Below, in pieces: positions 1 to 8,640 of a stretch of DNA of 43,701 nt (the first letter of the stretch is position 1; every line of letters starts with the position of its first letter). The DNA lies in assembly GCA_023255415.1 (NCBI GenBank), contig JALRIN010000027.1, forward strand, positions 1 through 43,701. Reading direction: 5' to 3'. This DNA is from Cypionkella sp. (GTDB lineage Bacteria; Pseudomonadota; Alphaproteobacteria; Rhodobacterales; Rhodobacteraceae). Below the pieces are notes generated by a model. The model was not told where the DNA came from, ran no database searches, and saw nothing but the letters and a program-made list of their open reading frames with translations. Position numbers and translations under genes: made by a program.

Positions 1-892
1 TGCGGCCCATCATGGAGCCGACAAGTTCGACCATCAGCTTGGCGGTGCGGCCGCGCTCATCAAGAAAGGGGTTCAACTCCACAAGGTCGAGCGAGGTGAC
101 AAGTCCGCTTTCATGCAGCAGCTCCATCACCAGATGCGCCTCGCGAAAGGTGGTGCCGCCCGGAACCGTGGTGCCGACGGCGGGCGCGATCGAGGGGTCA
201 AGGAAATCGACATCAAGGCTGACGTGCAAAAGCCCATTGGCGACGCGCACCTCGGCCAGAAACTCGCGCAGCGGGGCCACGACGCCGCGTTCGTCCAGCA
301 CCCGCATGTCGTTGATGGCTATGTCGTGGTGCAAAAGCGCTGCATGTTCCGCCGGATCAACCGAGCGGATGCCGTAAAGACAGATCTGCGGCGCAGGGAT
401 CGGCTTGGGAAAGGCCGGAAAGGCGTCAAAGCCGTCGCGCCCTGCGATATAGGCCACAGGCGTGCCGTGTAGATTGCCGCTGGTGGTTGTCATTGGGGTG
501 TGAAAATCCGAATGCGCATCCAGCCACAACAAAAACAGCGGTCGGTTTTGCTTGGCCGCATGCGCCGCAGCCCCCGCCACCGACCCCAGCGCAAGACTGT
601 GATCTCCGCCCAGAATGATCGGCATGCCGCCAAGATCCAGCGCCTCTTCCACTTTGGCAGCCAGCACTTGCTGCCAGCCCAGAACTGCGCGCAAATCATG
701 CACCGCAGGGTTGGCGCAACTCACCTCGGGCAGGGCGGGCAGGGCGACATCGCCCCAATCATTCACGCCGTGGCCACAGTCGCTGATCGCCGCTGCAATC
801 CCTGCGACGCGGTAGGCCGTCGGCCCCATCACGCAGCCAGCGCGGCGCTGGCCTTCATCTATCGGGGCTCCGATCAGGATGGTGTTGTGCAT
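1..892 (-). CDS. rocF: Arginase (C-terminus cut by window edge)
   Basis: Manganese enzyme that hydrolyses arginine to ornithine and urea in the cytoplasm. The open frame starts at the ATG at 892 after a strong AAGGAG site and runs off the left edge after 297 residues; arginases are about 300 to 310 residues, so only a few are missing. All metal-site motifs are visible: GGDHS near residue 95 (His98), DAHSDFH near 125 (Asp125, His127, Asp129) and SLDVDFLDP near 225 (Asp227, Asp229), followed by APAVGTTVPGG and RE as in arginase signature 3. It diverges from an Lrp/AsnC-type regulator gene, which is probably its regulator by analogy with other arginine-catabolism loci. Agmatinase belongs to the same superfamily, but the SLDVDFLDP and VPGG context favours arginase. 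Confidence 0.93.
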   Translation of the reverse strand, partial: MHNTILIGAPIDEGQRRAGCVMGPTAYRVAGIAAAISDCGHGVNDWGDVALPALPEVSCANPAVHDLRAVLGWQQVLAAKVEEALDLGGMPIILGGDHSLALGSVAGAAAHAAKQNRPLFLLWLDAHSDFHTPMTTTSGNLHGTPVAYIAGRDGFDAFPAFPKPIPAPQICLYGIRSVDPAEHAALLHHDIAINDMRVLDERGVVAPLREFLAEVRVANGLLHVSLDVDFLDPSIAPAVGTTVPGGTTFREAHLVMELLHESGLVTSLDLVELNPFLDERGRTAKLMVELVGSMMGR

Positions 893-944
893 GGCGATCT
901 CCTTTTGACGCAGTGTCTTTCCAGCTTGCGGTAAAGACTAGCCC

Positions 945-982
945 AATTTATAGCATTATGCGCATAGTATTTACCATAATGG
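945..982. promoter_or_regulatory. Shared arginase/Lrp promoter region with inverted repeats
   Basis: This AT-rich stretch in the divergent intergenic region holds an inverted repeat, CATTATG at 954-960 and CATAATG at 975-981. A perfect palindrome ATGCGCAT (958-965) overlaps its left arm. A TATAAA hexamer reads toward arginase on the minus strand (952-947). The position fits binding by the adjacent Lrp-family protein, but no match to a defined site is claimed. Confidence 0.4.
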
Positions 983-996
983 CAGGAAAATTGCGC

Positions 997-1431
997 ATGT
1001 TGGATGAAATGGATCAACGCCTGATTGCCGAGCTGCGCCGTGATGGGCGCGCCTCGTTTTCGGATTTGGCCGAAAGGCTGGCGCTGTCGCGCGCCACGGT
1101 GCGCGCCAGGATGGAGCGGCTTGCGGCAAAGGGCGAGATTGCAGGCTTTACCGTGCTGACCCGCAGCGATGTCGCCGACGCCCCGGTGCGCGGGTTGATG
1201 ATGATCGGCATTGAAGGGCGCGGCGGCGAGAAGGTGATGGCGCGGCTGGCGGGGATTCCGGCCGTTTTGGCGGTGCATTCGACCAATGGCAAATGGGATC
1301 TGATTGCAGAGCTTGCCACCCAAACCCTGCTAGAGCTGGATGAGGTGATCCACCGCATCCGCAATCTGGAAGGCGTGGTTACCTCGGAAACCAATCTGCT
1401 GCTCTCGACGCGTAAGGCGGGGCGGAAATAG
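997..1431 (+). CDS. Lrp/AsnC family transcriptional regulator
   Basis: DNA-binding regulator of 144 residues. The N-terminal AsnC-type winged helix-turn-helix covers about residues 3 to 55 (MLDEMDQRLIAEL, then DLAERLALSRATVRARMERL). The C-terminal RAM/ACT-like ligand domain follows (VRGLMMIGIEGRGGEKVMARL, then a WDLIAELATQTLLELDEVI segment). I chose the ATG at 997 because it has an AGGA about 10 bases upstream and matches the usual Lrp start; in-frame ATGs at 958 and 979 lack a ribosome site and fall in the putative operator. Divergence from arginase suggests control of arginine breakdown, an inference from position. The stop codon abuts the 3' end of the convergent hydratase gene. Confidence 0.85.
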   Translation: MLDEMDQRLIAELRRDGRASFSDLAERLALSRATVRARMERLAAKGEIAGFTVLTRSDVADAPVRGLMMIGIEGRGGEKVMARLAGIPAVLAVHSTNGKWDLIAELATQTLLELDEVIHRIRNLEGVVTSETNLLLSTRKAGRK

Positions 1432-2208
1432 CTAGCGGCCGGTGAACATCGCACTGCGCTTTTGCAAAAATGCGCTGACGCCTTCGCGAAAATCCTCGGT
1501 CTGCCCGCAAAGACCTTGCAGGCGGGCTTCAAGCGCCAATTGGCTGTCGAAGTCATTGTCAAACGACTGCCGCAGCGCCTGTTTGACGCCGCGGTAAGCT
1601 GCTGTCGGGCCCTTGGCCAAATGCGCCGCCCGCGCCTGCCAATGTGCCGCGAAACCCAGATCCGGCACCGCCTCATAGATCATGCCCCAATCAGCGGCCT
1701 GACGCGCGGTGATCTTATCGGCAAAAAGCACTGCTCCCATTGCGCGCGCAAGTCCGATCTGACGCGGCAACCAATAGCTGCCACCGGCGTCAGGCACCAA
1801 GCCAATGCGGGTGAAGGCCTGAATAAAGCTGGCAGTTTCAGCCGCGATCACCACATCGGCGGCAAGCGCCAGATTGGCACCCGCGCCCGCCGCAGTGCCA
1901 TTCACCGCCGCAATCGTCGGGATTGGGCAATCGGTAATGGCCTTTAGCAGCGGCACATATTCCTCGTTCAGGGTCTTTTCCAGATCAAGCTGGCCCTGCG
2001 CTGAGGCGTCTTGCAGATCTTGGCCTGAACAAAACGCACGCCCCGCGCCGGTGATCACCAAGACCCGCGCTTCTTTGGCGGCCATCTGCACCGCTTGCAG
2101 CACCTCGGCCCGCAATGCCCGCGTCAGCGCGTTCATCACCTCGGGGCGGTCAAGCGTGATAACGGCGATGTCTTCGGCCAGATCATAGCGGATGGTGTCA
2201 AACGTCAT
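1432..2208 (-). CDS. Enoyl-CoA hydratase/isomerase, PaaG-like
   Basis: Crotonase-fold enzyme of 258 residues. Visible motifs are the oxyanion-hole segments GAGRAFCSGQDL near residue 55 and NGTAAGAGANLALAADVVIA near 105, then GLVPDAGGSYWLPR near 138 and the C-terminal FREGVSAFLQKRSAMFTG. The AGQDL-type and PDAGG segments and the tail resemble PaaG, the ring-1,2-epoxyphenylacetyl-CoA isomerase, more than a fatty-acid hydratase, but no other paa gene lies here. It may therefore act on another acyl-CoA. It follows ccmH by 63 bases on the same strand and could be transcribed with ccmFH without sharing their function. The start has AGGGGG eight bases upstream. Confidence 0.82.
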   Translation of the reverse strand: MTFDTIRYDLAEDIAVITLDRPEVMNALTRALRAEVLQAVQMAAKEARVLVITGAGRAFCSGQDLQDASAQGQLDLEKTLNEEYVPLLKAITDCPIPTIAAVNGTAAGAGANLALAADVVIAAETASFIQAFTRIGLVPDAGGSYWLPRQIGLARAMGAVLFADKITARQAADWGMIYEAVPDLGFAAHWQARAAHLAKGPTAAYRGVKQALRQSFDNDFDSQLALEARLQGLCGQTEDFREGVSAFLQKRSAMFTGR

Positions 2209-2271
2209 AAGCGCCCCCTAAGCAGGCCCCAGCTTAGCAGCGATTGAACTCACGGCCAGACGAACCTCGCG

Positions 2272-2718
2272 TCACTTTTTCAGCAGATCGGCCAAGCGGG
2301 TCTTATCGGTCTCAGTCAGGGTTTCGGGCTCGGCTGCGGTGGCGCGTTTGCGGGTGGTGGCATAGGCGACACCCGCCCCCATCAGCAACATCGCAGGCCC
2401 CGCCAGCCAAAGGATTAGGCTTGAGCCTTGCGCGCGCGGCATAAACAGCACAAATTCGCCGTAGCGATTAACGATATAATCCACCACCTCGGTGTCATCA
2501 TCCCCGGCCAGCAAGCGCTGGCGCACCGCAAGCCGCAGATCGCGGCTGATCGGCGCGTTGGAATCGTCAATGGTCTCGCCCTGACAGACAGGGCAGCGCA
2601 GTTTGGCCGAGATCGCACGTGCCCGCGCCTCTAGGCCTGCGTCGGGCAGCACTTCATCGGGCTGCACCGCAAAGGCGGGCGAGCCGATCAGCAACAGGGC
2701 CAGCAGCAGCTTGCGCAT
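2272..2718 (-). CDS. ccmH: Cytochrome c maturation protein CcmH
   Basis: Membrane-anchored thiol oxidoreductase that keeps the apocytochrome c CXXCH cysteines reduced for haem attachment at the periplasmic face. The 148 residues show an N-terminal signal peptide (MRKLLLALLLIGSPAFA), the diagnostic LRCPVCQ active-site motif near residue 40, the RLLAGDDDTEVVDYIVNRYG helix typical of the family, one membrane segment near 103-123 and a short cytoplasmic tail. It starts two bases after the ccmF stop, so the two are translationally linked. It is the short single-domain form; the CcmI-like extension seen in E. coli CcmH is absent and no ccmI is visible nearby. Confidence 0.93.
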   Translation of the reverse strand: MRKLLLALLLIGSPAFAVQPDEVLPDAGLEARARAISAKLRCPVCQGETIDDSNAPISRDLRLAVRQRLLAGDDDTEVVDYIVNRYGEFVLFMPRAQGSSLILWLAGPAMLLMGAGVAYATTRKRATAAEPETLTETDKTRLADLLKK

Positions 2719-2720
2719 CG

Positions 2721-4694
2721 CTATTCCGCCGCCACGGTGACTTGCGGGGCAGGGCGCGCGCCTGCAGCCACCCGGAAGCGGCGGTCAGACAGGCTGAACA
2801 TGCCGCCAATCGCCATCAATATAGCCCCGCCCCAGATCCAATCGGCAAAGGGTTTGATATAGGTGCGCACCGCATAGCCGCCGGCATCCTGCGGATCGCC
2901 GATCACCAGATAAAGATCGCGGAACGCGCCTTGATGGATCGCGGCCTCGGTGGTTGGCATGCCTGCAACCGGATAGAAGCGTTTTTCAGGGTGCAGGAAA
3001 GCCACCTCGGCGCCGTCTTTGGTCACCAGCATATCGGCCATGGTCGAATGGTAATTCGGCCCTTCGACATTATTGACCGCCTGCAAGGTGATCTCATAAG
3101 CGCCCAAGGGGAAGGTCTCGCCGATCTTGACCACACGAATGTCTTCCGTGGCCCAAGCAGTGATTGCAGCCACCGCAAAGATTGTCACCCCCAGGCCCGA
3201 ATGCGCCAAAACCTTGCCCCAATCGGCGCGCGGCAAGCGGGCCAATCGCGACAGACGCGCACCAAAATCGCCGCGCCCGCCACGCTGCCACAGATCTGTC
3301 AGCGCGCCCAGCACCACCCAAACCCCCAAGCCCGCGCCAATCGGTCCAAGCGTCGAGCGCCCCGTTTGCAGCGCATAGATCAGCAGCATCACCGCCACCG
3401 CCAGCGCCAAAGCTCCGCGCAACGACCGCACCACCCGGCCAACCTCGGCGCGTTTCCACGGCAGCATTGCGCCAATCGGCAGGACAACAGCGATCAGCAC
3501 CATAAAGGGCGTGAAGGCCGCATTGAAAAACGGCACCCCAACCGAAAGCTTGCGCGCAAACAACAGCTCGGCCACCAAAGGCCAGATCGTGCCAACAAAG
3601 ACCACAAAAGCCGAGACCGCCAACAGCAGGTTATTGGCGATCAGTGCCGTCTCGCGGCTGACCATCGAGAACATGCCTTTGGCTTCCAAGACATTGGCGC
3701 GAAACGCAAACAAGGTCAGCGACCCGCCCATGAACACGCCCAAGATCATCAAAATAAACACGCCGCGTGCGGGATCATTGGCAAAAGCATGCACCGAGGT
3801 GATCACGCCCGAACGCACGATAAAGGTGCCGGTCAGCGAAAAGCCAAAGGCCAAGATCGCCAGCAAAATCGTCCAAGCCTTCAGGCTTTCGCGCTTTTCC
3901 ACCACAATCGCCGAATGCAGCAGGGCGGCGGCAATCAGCCAGGGCATAAAGCTTGCGTTTTCAACCGGATCCCAAAACCAAAACCCACCCCAGCCCAGCT
4001 CGTAATAGGCCCACCACGACCCCAAAGCGATGCCAATGGTCAGGAAAATCCAAGCCGCCAGCGTCCAAGGCCGCACCCAACGCCCCCAAGCCGCATCAAC
4101 CCGCCCCTCCAACAGAGCGGCCACCGCAAAGGAAAAGCTCATCGACAGGCCGACATAGCCCAAATACAAAAATGGTGGGTGAAAGGCGAGGCCAGGATCT
4201 TGCAACAAGGGGTTCAAGTCGGTGCCATTCAGCGGCGGCAGCTCCAGCCGCAAAAACGGGTTCGAGGTCAGCAGCATAAAGGCCATGAAGGCCACGCCGA
4301 TCGAGCCCTGCACCGCCAGAACCCGCGCCTTCAGCGTCGCGGGCAAATTGCCACCAAACCAAACCGCACAGGCGCCAAAGCCCGACAGAATCAAAACCCA
4401 CAGCAGCAAAGACCCCTCATGATTGCCCCAGACGCCTGCAAATTTATAAAGCAGCGGCTTGGCGGTATGCGAATTATCCACCACCAGCTTGACCGAAAAA
4501 TCCGAAATCACAAAGGCATAGGTCAATGCGGCAAAAGACACAGCGATCAGCAAAAACTGGATCACCGCCGCGGGATCAGCCACCGCCATCAGCCTTGCAT
4601 CGCGCCGATAAGCCCCCCAAAGCGGCAAACTCATCTGCACCAGCGCCACCATAAAGGCCAGCACTAGGGTGAAATGTCCAAGCTCTACAATCAT
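2721..4694 (-). CDS. ccmF: Haem lyase subunit CcmF (cytochrome c maturation)
   Basis: Large integral membrane component of the haem-ligation complex, which takes haem from CcmE and attaches it to apocytochrome c. The 657-residue product has many hydrophobic segments and the tryptophan-rich WWD-type motif WGGFWFWDPVENASFMPWL near residue 236, with conserved segments HEGSLLLWV near 92 and DPGLAFHPPFLYLGYVGLS near 167. An AGGAGG ribosome site lies just upstream of the ATG at 4694. ccmE often precedes ccmF in alphaproteobacteria, but here the upstream gene is ilvN, so ccmE must be elsewhere. Function by family is secure. Confidence 0.95.
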   Translation of the reverse strand: MIVELGHFTLVLAFMVALVQMSLPLWGAYRRDARLMAVADPAAVIQFLLIAVSFAALTYAFVISDFSVKLVVDNSHTAKPLLYKFAGVWGNHEGSLLLWVLILSGFGACAVWFGGNLPATLKARVLAVQGSIGVAFMAFMLLTSNPFLRLELPPLNGTDLNPLLQDPGLAFHPPFLYLGYVGLSMSFSFAVAALLEGRVDAAWGRWVRPWTLAAWIFLTIGIALGSWWAYYELGWGGFWFWDPVENASFMPWLIAAALLHSAIVVEKRESLKAWTILLAILAFGFSLTGTFIVRSGVITSVHAFANDPARGVFILMILGVFMGGSLTLFAFRANVLEAKGMFSMVSRETALIANNLLLAVSAFVVFVGTIWPLVAELLFARKLSVGVPFFNAAFTPFMVLIAVVLPIGAMLPWKRAEVGRVVRSLRGALALAVAVMLLIYALQTGRSTLGPIGAGLGVWVVLGALTDLWQRGGRGDFGARLSRLARLPRADWGKVLAHSGLGVTIFAVAAITAWATEDIRVVKIGETFPLGAYEITLQAVNNVEGPNYHSTMADMLVTKDGAEVAFLHPEKRFYPVAGMPTTEAAIHQGAFRDLYLVIGDPQDAGGYAVRTYIKPFADWIWGGAILMAIGGMFSLSDRRFRVAAGARPAPQVTVAAE

Positions 4695-4745
4695 GTCCGG
4701 CCTCCTGTTGCCTCGTTATAGGCCAGAACAGCCCGCGCGGAAATG

Positions 4746-4770
4746 GCCTGCGCCGCCTTGTCGCGCAGGC
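4746..4770 (-). terminator. Possible terminator after ilvN
   Basis: A perfect 8-bp stem, GCCTGCGC (4746-4753) and GCGCAGGC (4763-4770), with a 9-base loop lies between the ilvN stop and ccmF. The tract that follows on the minus strand (CATTTCC) is a poor U-run, so it may be a weak or factor-assisted terminator, or only a hairpin. Confidence 0.35.
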
Positions 4771-4777
4771 GTGATCT

Positions 4778-5338
4778 TTAAGCGCCGCGCGACAGGGCGG
4801 CTACACCGGTGCGCGCAATCTCACGCAGGCCCAAAGGTCGCATCAAATCAGCAAAAGCGTCAATCTTTTCAGGCGTGCCAGTCATCTCGAAAACAAAGCT
4901 TTCCAAGGTGCTATCAACGACATTAGCGCGGAAAATCTCGGCCAAGCGCAGCGCCTCGATGCGCGCATCGCCCTTGCCTGCCACCTTGAACAGCGCCAAT
5001 TCGCGCTGCACCGCTGGCCCCTCGACCGTCAGATCATGCACCTCATGCACCGGCACCATTCGCGCCAGTTGCCTCTTGATCTGCTCGATCACCTGCGGCG
5101 TGCCGGTGGTCACAACCGTGATCCGGCTTTGGTGGCTGGCGTGATCGACCTCGGCCACCGTCAGGCTTTCGATGTTATAGCCTCGGCCCGAAAACAACCC
5201 GATCACCCGCGCCAAAACGCCGCTTTCATTGTCGACCACCACGGCCAAAGTATGGGTCTCGATCACCGGCGCATTCGGGTCGCGCAAATCATAGGCCGAA
5301 TGGCTGGTCGAGCCGGTTTTGATGTTTAGCGGAGACAT
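4778..5338 (-). CDS. ilvN: Acetolactate synthase small (regulatory) subunit
   Basis: Regulatory subunit of acetohydroxyacid synthase, the first common step of valine, leucine and isoleucine synthesis. It binds the large subunit and confers valine feedback control. The 186-residue protein has the N-terminal ACT domain (THTLAVVVDNESGVLARVIGLFSGRGYNIESL, about residues 29-60) and the C-terminal domain (GDARIEALRLAEIFRANVVD, then MTGTPEKIDAFADLMRPLG). It follows ilvB by 66 bases on the same strand, with a GC-rich hairpin repeat in the gap, so it probably shares the attenuated ilvB transcript. The ATG at 5338 has AAAGGGA upstream. Confidence 0.95.
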   Translation of the reverse strand: MSPLNIKTGSTSHSAYDLRDPNAPVIETHTLAVVVDNESGVLARVIGLFSGRGYNIESLTVAEVDHASHQSRITVVTTGTPQVIEQIKRQLARMVPVHEVHDLTVEGPAVQRELALFKVAGKGDARIEALRLAEIFRANVVDSTLESFVFEMTGTPEKIDAFADLMRPLGLREIARTGVAALSRGA

Positions 5339-5368
5339 GCTCTGTCCCTTTCATCTGTCTGAAAATAT

Positions 5369-5396
5369 CCCGGGGGTCCGGGGGCTGGCCCCCGGC
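5369..5396. repeat. GC-rich REP-like hairpin between ilvB and ilvN
   Basis: CCGGGGG (5378-5384) and CCCCCGG (5389-5395) form a 7-bp stem with a 4-base loop. It is preceded by CCCGGGGG (5369-5376), which can pair alternatively, and flanked by an AT-rich GAAAATAT. This GC block plus a short AT-rich edge resembles intergenic palindromic repeats that I recall as common in Rhodobacteraceae. Copy number cannot be judged from this window. Confidence 0.5.
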
Positions 5397-5404
5397 TTGC
5401 GACG

Positions 5405-7159
<1,755 letters not shown>

Positions 7160-7200
7160 CGCATCTATCCTAATTTCGGCAATCGCCTGCTTTGGTCAAT

Positions 7201-7228
7201 AAAAAGCCCCAGAGGGTGTCTCGGGGGC
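7201..7228 (-). terminator. ilvB attenuator (intrinsic terminator in leader)
   Basis: On the minus strand GCCCC (7228-7224) pairs with GGGGC (7210-7206). An inner GAG/CTC stem follows (7222-7220 with 7214-7212) across one C/T mismatch, with loop ACACC. A run of five T follows at 7205-7201. It lies about 42 bases before the ilvB ATG and after the leader peptide stop, the correct place for transcription attenuation. Confidence 0.88.
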
Positions 7229-7270
7229 GCATGGGAAACCTAAGGGTAAACCGTTACCGGCCCATACGCC
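7226..7270 (-). promoter_or_regulatory. ilvB antiterminator pairing
   Basis: GGCGTATGGG (7270-7261), inside the last codons of the leader peptide, pairs with CCCATGCGCC (7235-7226) over ten base pairs with one G-U wobble. The downstream arm overlaps the terminator 5' arm at 7228-7226, so the two structures exclude each other. A ribosome finishing the leader at its stop (7256-7254) would cover the upstream arm and allow termination. A ribosome stalled at the Leu or Val codons would leave it free and permit readthrough. Confidence 0.75.
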
Positions 7271-7298
7271 TTTTCCTGATCACGACATCAAGATCCAT
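7254..7298 (-). CDS. ilvB leader peptide
   Basis: A 14-codon reading frame encodes MDLDVVIRKRRMGR and then TAA. It starts about 25 bases after the predicted transcription start and ends 25 bases before the terminator stem. The run Leu-Asp-Val-Val-Ile contains the three regulatory amino acids of acetolactate synthase operons. The family logic is ribosome stalling at these codons when charged Leu-, Val- or Ile-tRNA is scarce. The ribosome site is weak (a run of five G eight bases before the ATG). It is too short for normal gene finders; the case rests on position and composition. Confidence 0.78.
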   Translation of the reverse strand: MDLDVVIRKRRMGR

Positions 7299-7329
7299 CC
7301 GCAAACCCCCAAAGGACGCTTCGTGGCTG

Positions 7330-7358
7330 AAACTAGGGTGCGTCACAGGGGGCGTCAA
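7330..7358 (-). promoter_or_regulatory. ilvB promoter
   Basis: On the minus strand, TTGACG (7358-7353) and TAGTTT (7335-7330) are separated by 17 bases, a good sigma70-type arrangement. The start point would be near 7323, about 25 bases before the leader peptide ATG. Confidence 0.65.
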
Positions 7359-7485
7359 CCGCAAAAGTGAACGAATTATGTCGCGACTTACGTATTTTTT
7401 GAAGTTTAATTACGAAAATGGCTTTCGGTGCGTAACTTTCGAAAATATCTGCTGCGCATCGGGTGTCTGCTGCGGGCAGGGCGCG

Positions 7486-8394
7486 TTAGGCCATCAAGGC
7501 GATGTAGCCTGCATAAAGCGTGATAAACCCGGCCCCAAGCCAGCGCGGCAGCTTGCCAAGTTTTAACGCCGCCACAAGCAAAAGTGCTGTCGCTGCTGCC
7601 ATCCAGACCATATCAACCTGCGCAAAACGCGGCTCAGCCGGAATGGGGGTAACAAGGGCTGTGGTGCCAAGTATGCCAAAGACGTTAAAGACGTTCGAGC
7701 CCACCACATTGCCGACCGCAATCTCGGTCTCTTTGCGCAGCGCCGCGATGATCGAGGTGGTCAGTTCGGGCAGAGAGGTGCCAATGGCGACGATGCTAAG
7801 CCCGATCACCGCCTCGGATACGCCAAAGGTGCGGGCGATCGTGCTGGCGGCATCGACCAAAAGCCCCGCGCCCAAGACCAATCCCACCAAACCGCCCAAA
7901 GTCATCGCCCAAGCAATCGGCATCGAGGGCAAAGCGCTGTCGTCCAGCGGCTCGACCTCGCCACTGAAGAAAGCCATGGCCAAAAAGCCGATCAGACCAC
8001 AGAGCAAGATCGCGCCATCGACACGGCCGATCACCCCATCCAGCAACATGATCCACATCAACCCCATTGCCGCCAACATAAAGGCAATGTCGCGGTACAT
8101 CTTACGGATTGGGATCACCAAGGGCGCCATCACCGCCGAGATGCCCAAAATCAGCAGCAGGTTGGCGATATTGGACCCCACCACATTGCCAATCGCAAGC
8201 CCGGGTTGCCCGCCCAGTGCCGCCTCGAGCGAGACCAGCAGTTCAGGCGCCGAAGTGCCAAAGCCGACAATCGTCAGGCCAATCACCATCGGCGAAAGCC
8301 GAAACGCACGGGCAATCGCGCTTGCTCCTCTGACCAAAGCTTCCCCGCCGGCAATCAGCAATCCAAGGCCAGCAAGAAACAAAATATAGGTCAT
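7486..8394 (-). CDS. Calcium/sodium antiporter, CaCA family (YrbG/CaxA-like)
   Basis: Inner-membrane cation exchanger with the inverted-repeat fold of the NCX/CaCA superfamily. Both alpha repeats are clear: VIGLTIVGFGTSAPELLVS followed by GNVVGSNIANLLLILG near residues 37-92, and VIGLSIVAIGTSLPELTTS followed by GNVVGSNVFNVFGILG near 195-250. The GTSxPE and GN-GSN motifs contain the ion-binding acidic and polar residues. I chose the ATG at 8394 (MTYILFLAG), preceded by GGAG at five bases, over the upstream in-frame start at 8445; this gives 302 residues, normal for the family. It is monocistronic, upstream of nothing related. Whether it exports Ca2+ is inferred from family. Confidence 0.9.
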   Translation of the reverse strand: MTYILFLAGLGLLIAGGEALVRGASAIARAFRLSPMVIGLTIVGFGTSAPELLVSLEAALGGQPGLAIGNVVGSNIANLLLILGISAVMAPLVIPIRKMYRDIAFMLAAMGLMWIMLLDGVIGRVDGAILLCGLIGFLAMAFFSGEVEPLDDSALPSMPIAWAMTLGGLVGLVLGAGLLVDAASTIARTFGVSEAVIGLSIVAIGTSLPELTTSIIAALRKETEIAVGNVVGSNVFNVFGILGTTALVTPIPAEPRFAQVDMVWMAAATALLLVAALKLGKLPRWLGAGFITLYAGYIALMA

Positions 8395-8640
8395 AAAGGC
8401 TCCGAATGCGGCAAATAAAGCAGTGCCTGATGTCGTGTCTGCCACGGGTTTTGCAAGGGGGGCTTCAGAGAATTTCCGCCAAACTGCGACTTTAATTCAA
8501 AAATCTTTGGCCTGCGACCAATTGGGCAGATTTGCGGACAAGCTGAAAAAAACTGTTCTCAAGCGGGATTCGGTTGGTTAGGCTCATTGCAGGGAAACGC
8601 GGTGCCGCTGATCCGGTGGGCCGTTTGAAAGGGAGGTATT

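Larger units (their letters stand above)
7160..7485 (-). other. ilvB 5' region: 326 bases without a full-length gene
   Basis: This gap holds, in transcription order on the minus strand, a sigma70-type promoter (7358-7330), the leader peptide gene (7298-7254), the antiterminator pair and the attenuator terminator (7228-7201), then the ilvB ribosome site. Between about 7360 and the end of the antiporter gene at 7486 I see only AT-rich sequence with no recognisable gene. Confidence 0.75.

Noticed and set aside
2619..4667. Long plus-strand frame of 682 codons
   Set aside because: It is the mirror of ccmF: the product is rich in His, Gln, Arg and Pro with no domain, while the minus strand encodes a complete CcmF.
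5369..5396. Intrinsic terminator of ilvB
   Set aside because: On the minus strand the hairpin is followed by CCCCCGGGATATTTT, so the T-run is too far from the stem; a repeat or RNA-stabilising hairpin fits better.
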